Shown here: one piece after another, positions 11,753 to 22,416 of the stretch
Position numbering within the stretch: the first letter of the stretch is position 1
Layout of the letters: each line of letters begins with the position of its first letter
From: Nansenia antarctica
Lineage: Eukaryota; Chordata; Actinopteri; Argentiniformes; Microstomatidae
Length of the DNA stretch: 64,000 nt
NCBI GenBank assembly: GCA_963989245.1
Contig: OZ022351.1
Coordinates: 11,940,412 to 12,004,411, forward strand
Direction of reading: 5' to 3'
Made by a program: the position numbers and the translations under genes
Notes under the pieces: generated by a model
Database searches by the model: none
The model's input: only the letters and a program-made list of their open reading frames with translations
Told to the model about the DNA's origin: nothing

Positions 11753-14700
11753 TCAATACAGCTGGCCATTGAGCTGCCGAAGCACTCCCACCACAAACTC
11801 ACGCAATGTCTGTAAAGAGAAAGTGGACAGACATGGATTATGCTACACGGCTACATACAGTTCATTCTTTCTACATTGATTTCGTTCGCTCTATACTTTA
11901 TATATACTATATCAATCAAATATTTACTATGAGGTTAAAGCATATTAGACTTGCATATTAACCATGTCTTGGTGAACATATTAACTACTAGACCTGGGTC
12001 TATCACACTCTATATGTGCGTGGATCAAGGACTTCCTGACCGACCGCCCCCAGAGGGTGCGGGTGGGCCCCCACACCTCCACAGCCCTCAGCCTCAGCAC
12101 TGGGTCCCCCCAGGGCTGCGTGCTAAGCCCCATCCTCTACAACCTCTACACCTACGACTTCACCCCCGTCCACCCCAGCAACTCCATCGTAAAGTTTGCA
12201 GACGACACCACCGTGGTGGGATGTATCTCGGGGGGGGGACGAGGCGGCGTACAGGGATGAGGTAGAGCAACTGAGCAAGCTGTGCAAGGTTAACAACCTG
12301 CTGCTGAACAAGTCAAAGACCCAGGAATTCATCGTAGACTTCAGGAGGAAAAAGTCCGAGATCCAGCCCCTGCTCATCGACGGAGAGAGCGTGGAGAGAG
12401 TCTCAACCCTCCGATTCCTGGGACATCACATGCGGGATGACCTGACCTGGAAGGACAACACAAAAGGCACCATCAAGAGGGCACAACAGCGGCTATACAC
12501 CCTGAGATGCCTCAGGAAGGAACACAACAAGCAGGAGATACTGGTGGCCTTCTACCGCGGCGCAGTGGAGAGCATCCTCACCTACGGCATCTGCAACTGG
12601 TTCTCCAGCTGCACAACAGCGGAGAGAAATGCGCTACAGAGAGTAGTGAGAACAGCACAGAAGATCACCGGCGCCCATCTCCCCTCTCTGGAAGAGCTGT
12701 ACAACACACGCTGTCTCAGGAAGGCCTCAAAGATCTCCAGGGACCCGACCCACCCTGGGCACGTACACTTTACCAGGCTGCCCTCGAAAAGGAGGTTCAG
12801 GACCCCGGCCGCTAAGACAAACAGACTGAAGAACTGCTTCTACCACAGGGCCGTCCAGGCCCTGAACACAGCAAAGACCTAAGTTCTGGGCCCTGGACAG
12901 TCTGGACGGATTGTATGGCAGCTGCTGGACTGAAAAAAATCAGGTGTAGTGCTGAGGCACAAACATGTACATTTCAAGCCTGCAAACTGTGACACTTTAA
13001 ATAACGTGAAAAAAAATACTATTGTGCAATATGACAACCCTAGTCGACTATCTGTACAGTATAGTGCAGTGGATTGTGTACATAGCCTTTATTTATGTAA
13101 ACCAGCTCCTTCCCTTCTTGTGATTTTTTTTTTCTATTATTTTTTTTTTTTCCCTTTCCTAACACCAGGGGAGCCACCCCTCCTAATTTTCGTTGTTTGG
13201 TACCTGTACTGTAGCAATGACAATAAAGTCCATTCATTCATTCATTCATTCATTCATTCATTCATATATTCTCAGCTTTTAGGGGTCAAAAAGTGAAAGT
13301 GAAATTTATTGTGTCAACAATATCTATTTTTTTTTTTCATAACACCAACTTGAAGTTTTAAAGTACCCACTCGATATAATAAACAACAGTTTAAAGATCA
13401 CTAAACACTTATAATTTGTGGATTGGATTCACTATTCTCATTTGCCGGAGGCAAACATACTTTCGTTTTAGGTCGTGTTCAACAGCAAGAACTGTGTGTT
13501 CATCTAGTCATGTGTGTTTTTAGCATGTCGATGTTCTCTCAGCATGTTGTGATGTTATTAAAATACAGTTTAGACCTTCATAGCAATGTGTTTTGTTAGC
13601 CGCTAGCAGCGTTTGTAGCTGTGGCTGCGTTTAGAGTCACGTTTCTCCGATTCAGTGTTTGAGGTGAACCAATATTCAAATATGCCTGTCGTGTTCAATA
13701 TTTCTCAGATTTCAATGTATGACACATCATTTGAAAGCTTACAATCTGTAGTTTAAGCACGTGTAAAAAACTGAAAAATGACTTTGCCTTCTGGTTGCAC
13801 ATTTCACCAGCAGCTGTTATTTGTCTACATATTGGTTTCACCATTTAGACACTTTTTATACATAGTCCCACTATTTCAGTGCACCAAAAGTAACCATGAC
13901 TATTACAGCCAACAGTGGTGAGTTGTTTTGGATCCGTTGGGCTTGACCATTACCACCAAATTGACCATTTACCATAGAGATAGTGGGTCCAAAATAAAGA
14001 GTATATTTGAATGTGGAAGCAGTGGGGTGAGTGATACCTGTGGCTTGCAGTGCTCCTCGATCCAGCTGAAGATGCAGGCTGAGAGCTCCTGGAAGCTGGC
14101 CACAGACACAGAGCTGCTGAAGGACTGGAACAGGGAGTCCATGATGCTCTGAAAGATGCTGAACTTGACCTGGTCCGACACCTGCTCCTCCCCCTGCTGG
14201 GGGTGGTTCTGGTGGGCCTTCACTATGTGCTCATAGTTCCTACAACACACATGGGGACAGTTCAATAATCACAACATCTAATGCAAGGCTGCCATTTCTT
14301 CTCAGGTAAAGGAACCATGATCCATTCAGAGATACCATAACCCCCATATACCTAATCTACGGTGTAAGGTCATGTCCCTGTTCTTATTGGTCTCATCTCT
14401 TGTTCTGCAGAATGTGTGGTGAGGAATTGCCTACTCTCTGCTAAAGACAGCCTGGTCTGACTGGCAGGGTTGACCTAATACAGCCTCCGTCACCTTACAT
14501 GCACCCAAATACTGAGCTACTGTACCTAATATCATCTTCACTGCTTACCTCTGGTTGAACTTTTTACATAATAATAATAATGTATTTAACAGCTGAAAAT
14601 AATGCTAGACATTAGAGAGGCCCAGCCTTACGTTTTCATGATCTTCAGCGCCATCACTTCCTTCCTCAGCATGGACACTTCCTCCTCCTGCTTCTTCTTT

Positions 14701-15850
14701 TCCTTGTGCAGAAACTGAATGTAGTCGATGGCTGCAGGAAACAAAAAAACACAGTCAGGGATTTCTTGTGCTCCAGTAGGAGATAATATAGGTAAGAATC
14801 TCTTACTTTTCTGCAGTACAGTGGCCTTGCTGATCTTCTGTGTCCCCACAGCAAACTCAGACTGCTGCTGGCAGGTGGGCACTATGGACTGTAGGTCATC
14901 ATACCCTTTCTGTCAAGACAACAAGCCCACTTATGACAGATTGTATGAGTATTAGAAAATGTAAATGTAGATGATTGTAAGAAACTTTGATAAAAGTGGC
15001 GTTTTACCCTCCATTCTACTCCTTAACCACTCTCCCTCCCTCCCTCCCTCTCCCAATCTGAGCCAAACCTTGATCGCATCCCTGCGTTTCTGTTCTGCCT
15101 GTGTGTGTGCCTGTCTCCGCCGGTCTTTGTAGGACTCCTTGAATGTGGTCTCATGCCTGTAATCACTGTCTTCATCATCTAAAGAGAGAAGTGAGGGTAT
15201 TCAAATCTGCTTCCGTCCGACCTCAAGCCAAAACAAAGCCACAAACAATGAGAGCAGACCAACAAAGACACCCTAAACTAGTCACTTGAAAAAGCAATTA
15301 ATTAATTCATGAGAGAATAGATGAGAGGGGTGAGAGAAAAGTAGAGATGGTAGAAAAATTGCTGTATTCAGGGGGTTTTCTGAACACAAAATAAACATTT
15401 TGCTTAGCTTCACTAACAGTTTATACGCTGGAACGCAACCAACACCATCTATACCGGTATATATATATATATAATTATTGAAATATGGTGATGAAACACA
15501 CAATTAGATCATGATACCTGTATTTGGTACTGATGAGGCACTTGTAGACCCAATGCTGTTGGCCCTGGAGACTACATCACCCTTCCTTGCATTCTCAGCA
15601 AAGAAACCTTAAGTAAGGAAATAGAGGAAGAGGTCAGAAATTAAGAAACATACCTAGAAATCAAATCAATCAAAATCTAATGGAGCTACAGATGTATTTA
15701 TTTTAAATAATAAGAGAGGAGGACATTGTGCTTTACATGAGGGAAAAAAAGCATTTGAAAGGGATACAATGTATATATACAGAACAACTGAAGCTACTCA
15801 CTGTGTTCAAAGCCATTGTCACTGAAGGCACCATCTGTCTGCTCAGCCAT
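11753..15850 (-). CDS. mlx: mlx, MAX-like protein X (bHLH-zipper factor)
   Basis: Mlx is the obligate partner of MondoA, ChREBP and some Mxd proteins. The heterodimers bind E-box/ChoRE sites and drive glucose-responsive transcription, shuttling between cytoplasm and nucleus. Minus-strand coding exons are 15850-15802, 15607-15518, 15178-15069, 14909-14807, 14731-14632, 14239-14038 and 11809-11753, all with good GT-AG sites and matching phases, giving 236 residues. In order come a short acidic N-terminus (SRANSIGSTSASSVPNT), the basic region (YKDRRRQAHTQAEQKRRDAI), helix-loop-helix (GYDDLQSIVPTCQQ, then IDYIQFLHKEKKKQEEEV), a zipper, and the C-terminal dimerisation/cytoplasmic-retention domain (SWIEEHCKPQ, LREFVVGVLRQLNGQLY). 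Length fits vertebrate Mlx beta-like isoforms. Nothing is broken. The last intron has taken up an L2 LINE. Confidence 0.96.
12008..13264 (+). mobile_element. L2-clade LINE, 5'-truncated, in the last mlx intron
   Basis: It starts within the reverse transcriptase (GSPQGCVLSPILYNLYTYDF, then the catalytic FADDT). One extra G in the G-run at about 12230-12238 shifts the frame. From 12196 the frame is open for 228 residues to a stop at 12882. It includes the conserved end of the RT protein (FLGHHMRDDLTWK, RVVRTAQKITGA, CLRKASKISRDPTHPGH). The 3' UTR runs to a (CATT)n tail at about 13228-13264. It lies on the strand opposite mlx. Confidence 0.9.
13290..13930. repeat. Interspersed repeat of unknown class, related to 34.5-36.4 kb
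   Basis: The stretch with CATTTGAAAGCTTACAATCT at about 13730-13755 is repeated almost unchanged at 36330-36360. A second shared block (TACCCACTCG) occurs at about 13360 and 34620. No transposase or tail is visible, so the class is unknown. Confidence 0.55.
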
Positions 15851-17110
15851 CGCAAAATACAGCCAAATGTGTCAAGAGGAAAGGGGATAAAAAACAGAGT
15901 GAATAAGGAGGTGGTTTGACTTAGGAACAATATTCTGCCTCTGTTGTCTCTCATACAACCAAACACTGTATGCATAAGCACCCAATATGAGTTGTTCTAA
16001 TACAGGGGCGGGGGGTTGACAGAGCTGCCTTATTCGCTGTTTAACAGAGGACACCTCCTCATTCGAACACAATAAAAACCAGAACACACAACACTTGAAG
16101 AATTAGGCTAATGTATTAGCTAAGATTGATCCATTTGATCCCGACCACAGCCTGTCAGCACGTTTGCCACTATGATGGAAAGCTAGTACTAACTAGATGA
16201 GGCGGTAACTAGCTATAAAGGAAACCATACATACTACTAGCTTGCTAGTGTTACTGACAGTCAGGTCAATGTGAGATATATTTACATTATTATCTCCAGC
16301 TTGCAGTGGCAGATCCATACCTGGACAGATGATCTACTTGGCTGACACTAGCTAGTAGTAGCTAGCTAAAGATAAACACACACTAGCTAGTTGATTTCAA
16401 GCTATACAGCTGACTTTTTAAGATAGCCTAGGAAGCCAATACATAGCTAGATAGAAATATACATTCTTTCTCTACTCCTAGGCTATCAAAAAACAACAAC
16501 AACAACAACATACTGGCTAGCTGAAGTGAGCAAGCTAATCAGCTAGCTAGCAAAGGCAAGCCAACCAACGTTTGCATTCGTCTCCAGAAACAGCGAAACT
16601 GTGTGCATATGGGTGTCACGTGCCGCTGTCGCCCTGATGTCGCTGTCATCATTTTTCGATCCCTGACGTAATCTACTTTATGAACTAGCTCAACTTATTC
16701 TAGTGGTTTTACTTTGTCCCAGTGATCCTCAGGCGACGCAGTAGGATCCGTCATCTTGGAACAAACAGCTGTTAGACGAGCATCGTGGGACGCAAAAACA
16801 ATATTGAGGCCGCGTTCGTAAATTCGCTCTGGAAATCTGATCGTCACTCATGGAATGCCTCTTGTCCAATCAAATTACTTGGTCACGACACTGTTTCAGT
16901 ATGTCTTTTATTCAACTGCGGTTCCTTCCGCTCACGCCCACATACAACAACCGGGTCGTACATGTAACATTATCAGGTCACCCCTAGGTGTCCCTGTAAC
17001 ACAGGCTACTAACATATGCCTATATGTAACAGACACGGTGTGTGTTTACTGACTCCGCCATCTTAGATCGACTTCTCGTTCCCTGGTATCGCGGGAATAG
17101 ACTACGTCGC
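15851..17110 (-). promoter_or_regulatory. Upstream and probable promoter region of mlx
   Basis: No coding exon is seen. The region includes many CTAGCTAG-type segments (16190-16560), a TGACGTAA site at about 16663 and a CpG-containing block at 16600-16810. At 17050-17105 there is a minus-strand AAGATGGCGG motif (YY1-like) next to a CGCGGGAATAG block that resembles 52190-52240. Any 5' non-coding exon of mlx should lie here, but I cannot place its start. Confidence 0.4.
16808..16892. repeat. Partial copy of the GCGTTCGTAAATTC MITE
   Basis: It has the same left end and interior (GAATGCCTCTTGTCCAATCA) as the complete copies at 19728-19869 and 27460-27601. The right end is missing. Confidence 0.75.
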
Positions 17111-17239
17111 CGTCGTCGTCTTCTTCTTCTTCTTTTGGTTTTAACGGCAGCGTGCGTCCTTGATGCTGCATTACTGCCCTCTGCTGGAGGCAGTTACCTC
17201 CTACAATGTCTGTTCTGTCAGGTGTCCCACCATTAATAT

Positions 17240-17500
17240 ATCCATCCTTTTAAAAAACGTTTTAAAACTTTTTTTTTTCTTAGAATGATAATAATATATC
17301 ATATTATACTATAGAATGATCATAGAATGATCAAAATGTTTTTTTTTAAATAATAAAGTGATTTTTTTTTTAAAAATAATATAGTATATTACTATGTTCT
17401 TTTTTTAAACGTTATTTATTTTTTCCTTAGAATGATAATATATCATATTATAATATAGAATGATCATAGGGTTGATCACAGGGTTGATGATCATTCTGAT
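17240..17500. other. AT-rich low-complexity DNA
   Basis: T-runs alternate with an ATCATATTATA/ATAGAATGATCATAG motif that recurs at about 17290-17330 and 17430-17475. No gene is seen. Confidence 0.5.
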
Positions 17501-17507
17501 GATCAAG

Positions 17508-17690
17508 AATTCCATTCTTACTGAAGTATGTCGTTCCTCCTCATCCGTTGTAAAGCCTTACCAATATCTCCCTGCGAAACAACCGGATTGGAGAGAAGGG
17601 CGCTTGTTTGATTGGCTCAGCCCTGTCTACAGCCCACTCTGCCAACAAGAATCTCGTGTCACTCGACTTGGCCGACAATTCCATTGGTGA
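17508..17690 (+). pseudogene. Detached copy of lrrc71 exon 8
   Basis: This stretch is almost identical to 22427-22605 and 30326-30505. It covers the last about 46 intron bases, the acceptor (GTTGTAAAG) and most of exon 8 (SLRNNRIGEKGA, SLDLADNSIG). It breaks off at GGTGA, before the end of the exon. No neighbouring lrrc71 exon accompanies it. It shows that the lrrc71 locus has shed a third fragment outside the two full units. Confidence 0.9.
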
Positions 17691-17765
17691 ATGCACTCTC
17701 TTGACTAACAGTTCTACCCTACCACAAGCACTCTCAACCACTCAACCTACCAGCTTTCTACACGT

Positions 17766-17920
17766 GGTCCTCTGTGGCTCAGTTGGTAGAGCATGGCGCC
17801 AACAACTCGTAGGTTGTGGGTTTGATTCCCGCTGGGACCATATACACTGGAAAATGTATGCACTCACTGCAATGTAAGTCTCTTTGAATAAAAGCGTCAG
17901 CTAAATGGCATGTATTATAT
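17766..17920 (+). mobile_element. tRNA-derived SINE
   Basis: A tRNA-like head has a box A (TGGCTCAGTTGGTAGAGCAT) and a box B (GGTTTGATTCC). It is followed by the fish SINE tail GAATAAAAGCGTCAGCTAAA. The fused tail shows it is a SINE and not a working tRNA gene. Confidence 0.85.
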
Positions 17921-18295
17921 TATCTACCTACTCCACTGAACTACCACAGGCTCATCCTATCTATCTATCTATCTGTCTATCCTCCAACCTTCTCTCCTCT
18001 TCGTACCTGCCTATATGCTTCTCTGACCATCCAACTGTCTGGCTTTCTTTCAACTACCCAGCTAATCTACCTATCAACCAAACCATCTTTAAACTTTTTC
18101 TACTACCAAAATAAGCCCACAAAGTTTATTTTTCTAGTTTCACATGCTATCCCTAATGTTGGGCCGGTAAGCATATGTGGCTGCAATTTGGAAACAAGTT
18201 TCTCCCAATAGATATTGGATTTTTTGTTTGTCTGTTTGTGCGTCAAAATCATTGTCGTTCTATGTTATTTGGGGACATTATTTTGCTCATAATAT

Positions 18296-18456
18296 GTGAC
18301 AGCAGCTGGTGAAACAGGGGAACAAGTCGGCAACCAATCAAAATGTTTGGACTTTTATTCTGAAAATGTTGAATAAATGTAAACGTTGTTGAAAATCAAT
18401 AACACACTCGGTAGTCAAGCCAAAACATTGCAATGCAATGGATTCGGTGAGTAATC
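18296..18456 (+). repeat. Inverted-repeat arm flanking lrrc71 exons 1-4 (unit A, left)
   Basis: GACAGCAGCTGGTGAAAC through GGATTCGGTGAGTAATCC reads as the reverse complement of 21420-21590 with scattered differences. In unit B the matching arms are 26069-26229 and 29328-29490. The arms lie about 3 kb apart in opposite orientation. Confidence 0.85.
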
Positions 18457-18519
18457 CTCTCACAGCCTGTCCTCTCTGGGCAGCCAGGTCTGCTTGTGGA
18501 CGCCTGTTTCTCCAGCCAG

Positions 18520-18709
18520 ACCGGGCTCTCTCTCTCTCTCTGATTGGATTGTCTGGAAGGCTGCTGCCTCTAGCCAACTCTCTCTCTCTCTCTCTCTTTC
18601 TCTCTGTCTCTCTCTCTGTGCCTCTCCCTCTCCCTCTCTCTCCCTCTGATCTGGATTGTCTGGAAGGCTGCTGTCTCTAGCCAACACTTCAACACTAAAA
18701 CACTTCAAC

Positions 18710-18750
<41 letters not shown>

Positions 18751-18900
18751 TCTGTCTCTCTCTCCCCCCTCCCCTCTCCCCCTCTCTCCCTGCCTTGTTC
18801 TGTCCTCCTGTCAGTGTCAGCTGTGTCAGAAGGGACCAAGCCCCTGGGTTCTCTCTGACCTTTCCATCATCCTCCTCTCCTCTCCTCTCCTCTCCCTCCA
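18520..18900. repeat. CT-rich microsatellite tract (unit A)
   Basis: Long imperfect (TC)n runs are broken by a twice-repeated segment GGATTGTCTGGAAGGCTGCTG. The unit-B counterpart at 26300-26650 is shorter. The long open frames here are simple-repeat artefacts. Confidence 0.9.
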
Positions 18901-19389
18901 TCTCTTTCTCTCTGTTCTCTAATCCCTTTCACTCTGAGGGCTGCTGTGAAGCAACTCAACTGTCTCTAGCAGGTCCAGGTCCCTGTCTCCCTGGCTCTAA
19001 AACAAGCCTGATTGTGATCCATAGTTGATACTTAGTTGATCCATTGTGGGCCACAGTTGATACTTCAACTATATTATATAGGCTAGTTGTGATTTTGAAT
19101 GAGGTGTATTAGTGAAGGACTGGAACAAAAGCTTGCATTGTGAGGACCCCTGGGACTGGAGTTGCCCACCCTGCTATAGACATGGTCCCAGCAGGAATCA
19201 ACGTATAGCCTACTGTCTGTAGGATGATGCCCCATACAGATGACACCCCATATCTGTGTCATGTACATAACATATATGACAACCCTCGTGTACAGAAGGT
19301 TCAGAGATAGGAAATGTTAGGATATTTATAGCATAGCATAGAGTACAGCACAGTGTTTTATTTGTATAGTATAGCACTATAGTATAGTA

Positions 19390-19568
19390 GATAGTGTACA
19401 TAGCCTTATTTATGTCAACCAGCTCTTTTCCCTTCTTGTTTTTAGTATTTCTTTCCTAGCACCAGGGGAGCCCCCCCTCCCAAATTTCGTTGTATGGTAC
19501 CTGTACTGTATTAATGACAATAAAGACCATTCATTCATTCATTCATTCATTCATTCATTCATTCATTC
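19390..19568 (+). mobile_element. L2 LINE 3' end with (CATT)n tail (unit A)
   Basis: It carries the same 3' UTR as the L2 copy in mlx (GTACATAGCC, CACCAGGGGAGCC, GGTACCTGTACTGTA, AATGACAATAAAG), ending in a CATT repeat. The coding part is absent. The unit-B copy is at about 27140-27300. Confidence 0.88.
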
Positions 19569-19727
19569 ACATGGTGTAATTCACCTGTCAATGTGTGTGT
19601 AATGTTTACTGTTCAATTTGTAGTGGTTATTTTATCAAAAGAAAAACAAGAAAAAAGTTGTTTCCCAATAAAGGAAACGCTTGTTTCCAAATAAACCAAC
19701 ATAGAACTGAATTGAATTTACTGACTT

Positions 19728-19869
19728 GGGCTGAGTTCGTAAATTCACTCTGGAAATCTGATCAGCAGTCATGGAATGCCTCTTGTCCAATCAAATTACG
19801 TGGTCCCTTAGTGACGTTGAACCCAGTGTGCCCTCCGGCGATCTCAGAGCGAATTTACGAACGCAGCCC
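19728..19869. mobile_element. 142-bp MITE (unit A)
   Basis: Terminal inverted repeats are GGGCTGAGTTCGTAAATTC at the left and GAATTTACGAACGCAGCCC at the right. There is no coding capacity. The same family occurs at 16808, 27460 and 54495. Confidence 0.88.
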
Positions 19870-20516
19870 TCGACTCTTAGCGCGGTTTTGTTTGAACTTG
19901 TGTCGCGAGCCCGGCCGTTTTAGAACACTTCAGAATCACCCGACAGACAGAGCACTGACAGCAGCAACGGAGATCAACGGTCCCACCTCGGAAGGAGAAC
20001 ATCGTAATACTATTATATTATACATTATTGTGTATTAAACAAGGTAATAGTTATTCATGTTATAAGGGCAATGCCCGGCTGTGTTATCACGACCACAACA
20101 AAACCTAGTTAGCCAGATTGTCCGACGTTCACAGCACACAGCTAACTGCTAGCTAATGTATCTAGCTAGCACAGATACCAACGGTAAACTTCTGGTAAAA
20201 ACACAAATAACGCCTGTTATAAATGACAACTAAATGTCATCTTTAGCCAGTATTAGCAGTAATAGTGAGACTTAATATTTTTATCAATTAAATTACAATG
20301 TAAATGGACATTCGGACATTTTTTTTTAAACATTGTCTTGTCACATAGTCGTGATATGAGTTGATCTGGCCACTCTGTCTGTGCTGCTCTCTTTTAAACT
20401 GAACATTTTTTATTTTATTTTTTAAACAGTTTTTTCGGCGCAAATTCCGAAACGTTGCTAGCTTGATTTATCCTTTCATGTTCATCCAAGTCTACAGGGA
20501 TCGTTAGCTAGCAACG

Positions 20517-21060
20517 ATGGAGAAGAGGGCTGAAGAGGTTACCTCAAAAACAACCGGTGAGTCGTGATGTTAGCGAGATGTCAGGCTACAAAACAAAATG
20601 CATTAAAGCAAAGCTTTAGCAAAAACACCACAAGACATGCTTCACGTTCTTATGTTACTCATGGCACTTCGGCTTTAGGGCTGGATCGACAGGACAGGCT
20701 CTCAACTCAAAGCATTATAGGTAAGTCACAGTAGCATACAGCTTTAATTTAGCAAATGTGTCATTATTGTTCAGTTGCAACACATCTTCAAGTTACCGAG
20801 TCAGACAGTCTGTTGCAAGTATATGTGGCAGATGAGGCTTTTATAGGAGAGAAGAGGTGATTGGTCTCTTCATTTCTCTCTCTCTCTCTCTCTTGCTCTC
20901 TCTCTTACTCTCTCTCTCTCTCTCTCTCTTGCTCTCTCTCTCTCTCTCTCTCTCTAGATGCCTACCAGTGCCATGGCAGTCTGTATTTTGACTTTCCTGA
21001 ACTGTGTGCTCTTCTGGGCATGAAGGAAATCCCTGCTGTCACCACCAGAGGCTACATGGG

Positions 21061-21100
<40 letters not shown>

Positions 21101-22385
21101 CCCACATGGCATTCATCAGCCATACAACAGAGACTGACACTTATTATATATGTCCATCTTTTGTATAGTCTGTTTCATTAACCCGTTGCATCTTTGTGGC
21201 CTTAGAGACAACTTGGTGTCCTAAAGCCCCCCTCCAAGTGCAGCTAGAGAGTGAGAGTGACGGCCCTTTCAATGTAAAAGCGGTCAGGGTGTTCGGTGAG
21301 AGAACCACTGAGCAGAACTACAGTACATACGTGACAGCAGCTGGTGAAAGTGGGAACAAGTCGGCAATCGACCAAATGTTCTGACATTTATTCATTCGTT
21401 TTTTTTTTTTTTAATAATAGTGGGGATTACTCACCGAATCCATTTTGCATTGCAATGTTCTGGCTTGACTAGCGAGTGTGTCATTGAGTTTCAACAATGT
21501 TGACATGTATTTAATTTTTTTCAGAATAAAGGTCAGAACATTTGGATTGGTTGCAGACTTGTTCCCACTTTCAGCAGCTGCCGTCACCTATTCCTTTACT
21601 GTCTCTGAACAACAGTAGAATGCTGCATAATAAACAACGTTGCCTAGTTACTAGTTGACTTAACCACACAACATAAACATGTATTTGTTACCATAATGTT
21701 CAGCAGAAGTTCTGTGAGCCATTTTGAATGTGACTTCATAGGTTGGAAGGTGGATGAACTGATGGCGCGAGTGTTTAACAAGGTACTGCCATCCAACAGC
21801 AGTCTCCAGCACCTCAAGTAAGTACACAGAGGGAGGTGTCAGAAAGATAGATGCGCTCTTGAACTACTTTACTGTAATATTAGGCCTATACGACAATAGT
21901 TTAGCTACCTTTAAACCCACTTTCTGAGAATGGGTGTGCTATGATGACTATATTTTTGGCTAATTGTGTTTTTCAGTGGACTGATATCTTATGATTGTTC
22001 TGCTGCATTTTTTGTTCCTGTGTTGATTTGTGTTTTTAGTCTTTGCTGGGCTGGGCTGACACATCAAACTCTGACTTCCCTGAAGAACACAGTGTCTATG
22101 TGCTCCAACCTCAGGTGATTTAATGATCCGTCTCCTTTGATGCTTCTTTAACGTTGTGTCGTCGTACACTAGAGATGTGCAGAAAATAATGAAAGCATGT
22201 CTGAACACTTAAGCTCTGTTTCTCTGTTGTCTTGTCCCCATTTCAGGTCTGTGGTTTTGGAGGGAAACCCTTTTCCGGAGCATAGCTACCACATGCTTAT
22301 ATCTGAAGATAGTCTGTGAGTCACTGTTTCATTTTGGCATTTATTATTCACAAATGGGCATTTTGTCGAAAATCACGCACGCACG

Positions 22386-22416
<31 letters not shown>

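Noticed and set aside
17766..17838. Possible tRNA gene
   Set aside because: The tRNA-like head is fused to a SINE tail (AAAAGCGTCAGCTAAATGG), so it is a retroposon.
18438..18922. Long open frames in the CT-rich tract
   Set aside because: Serine/leucine or arginine/glutamate runs are produced by the (TC)n microsatellite and have no domain.
21063..21100. Polyglutamine stretch in a protein
   Set aside because: The CAA repeat begins right after the exon 3 splice donor and is intronic.
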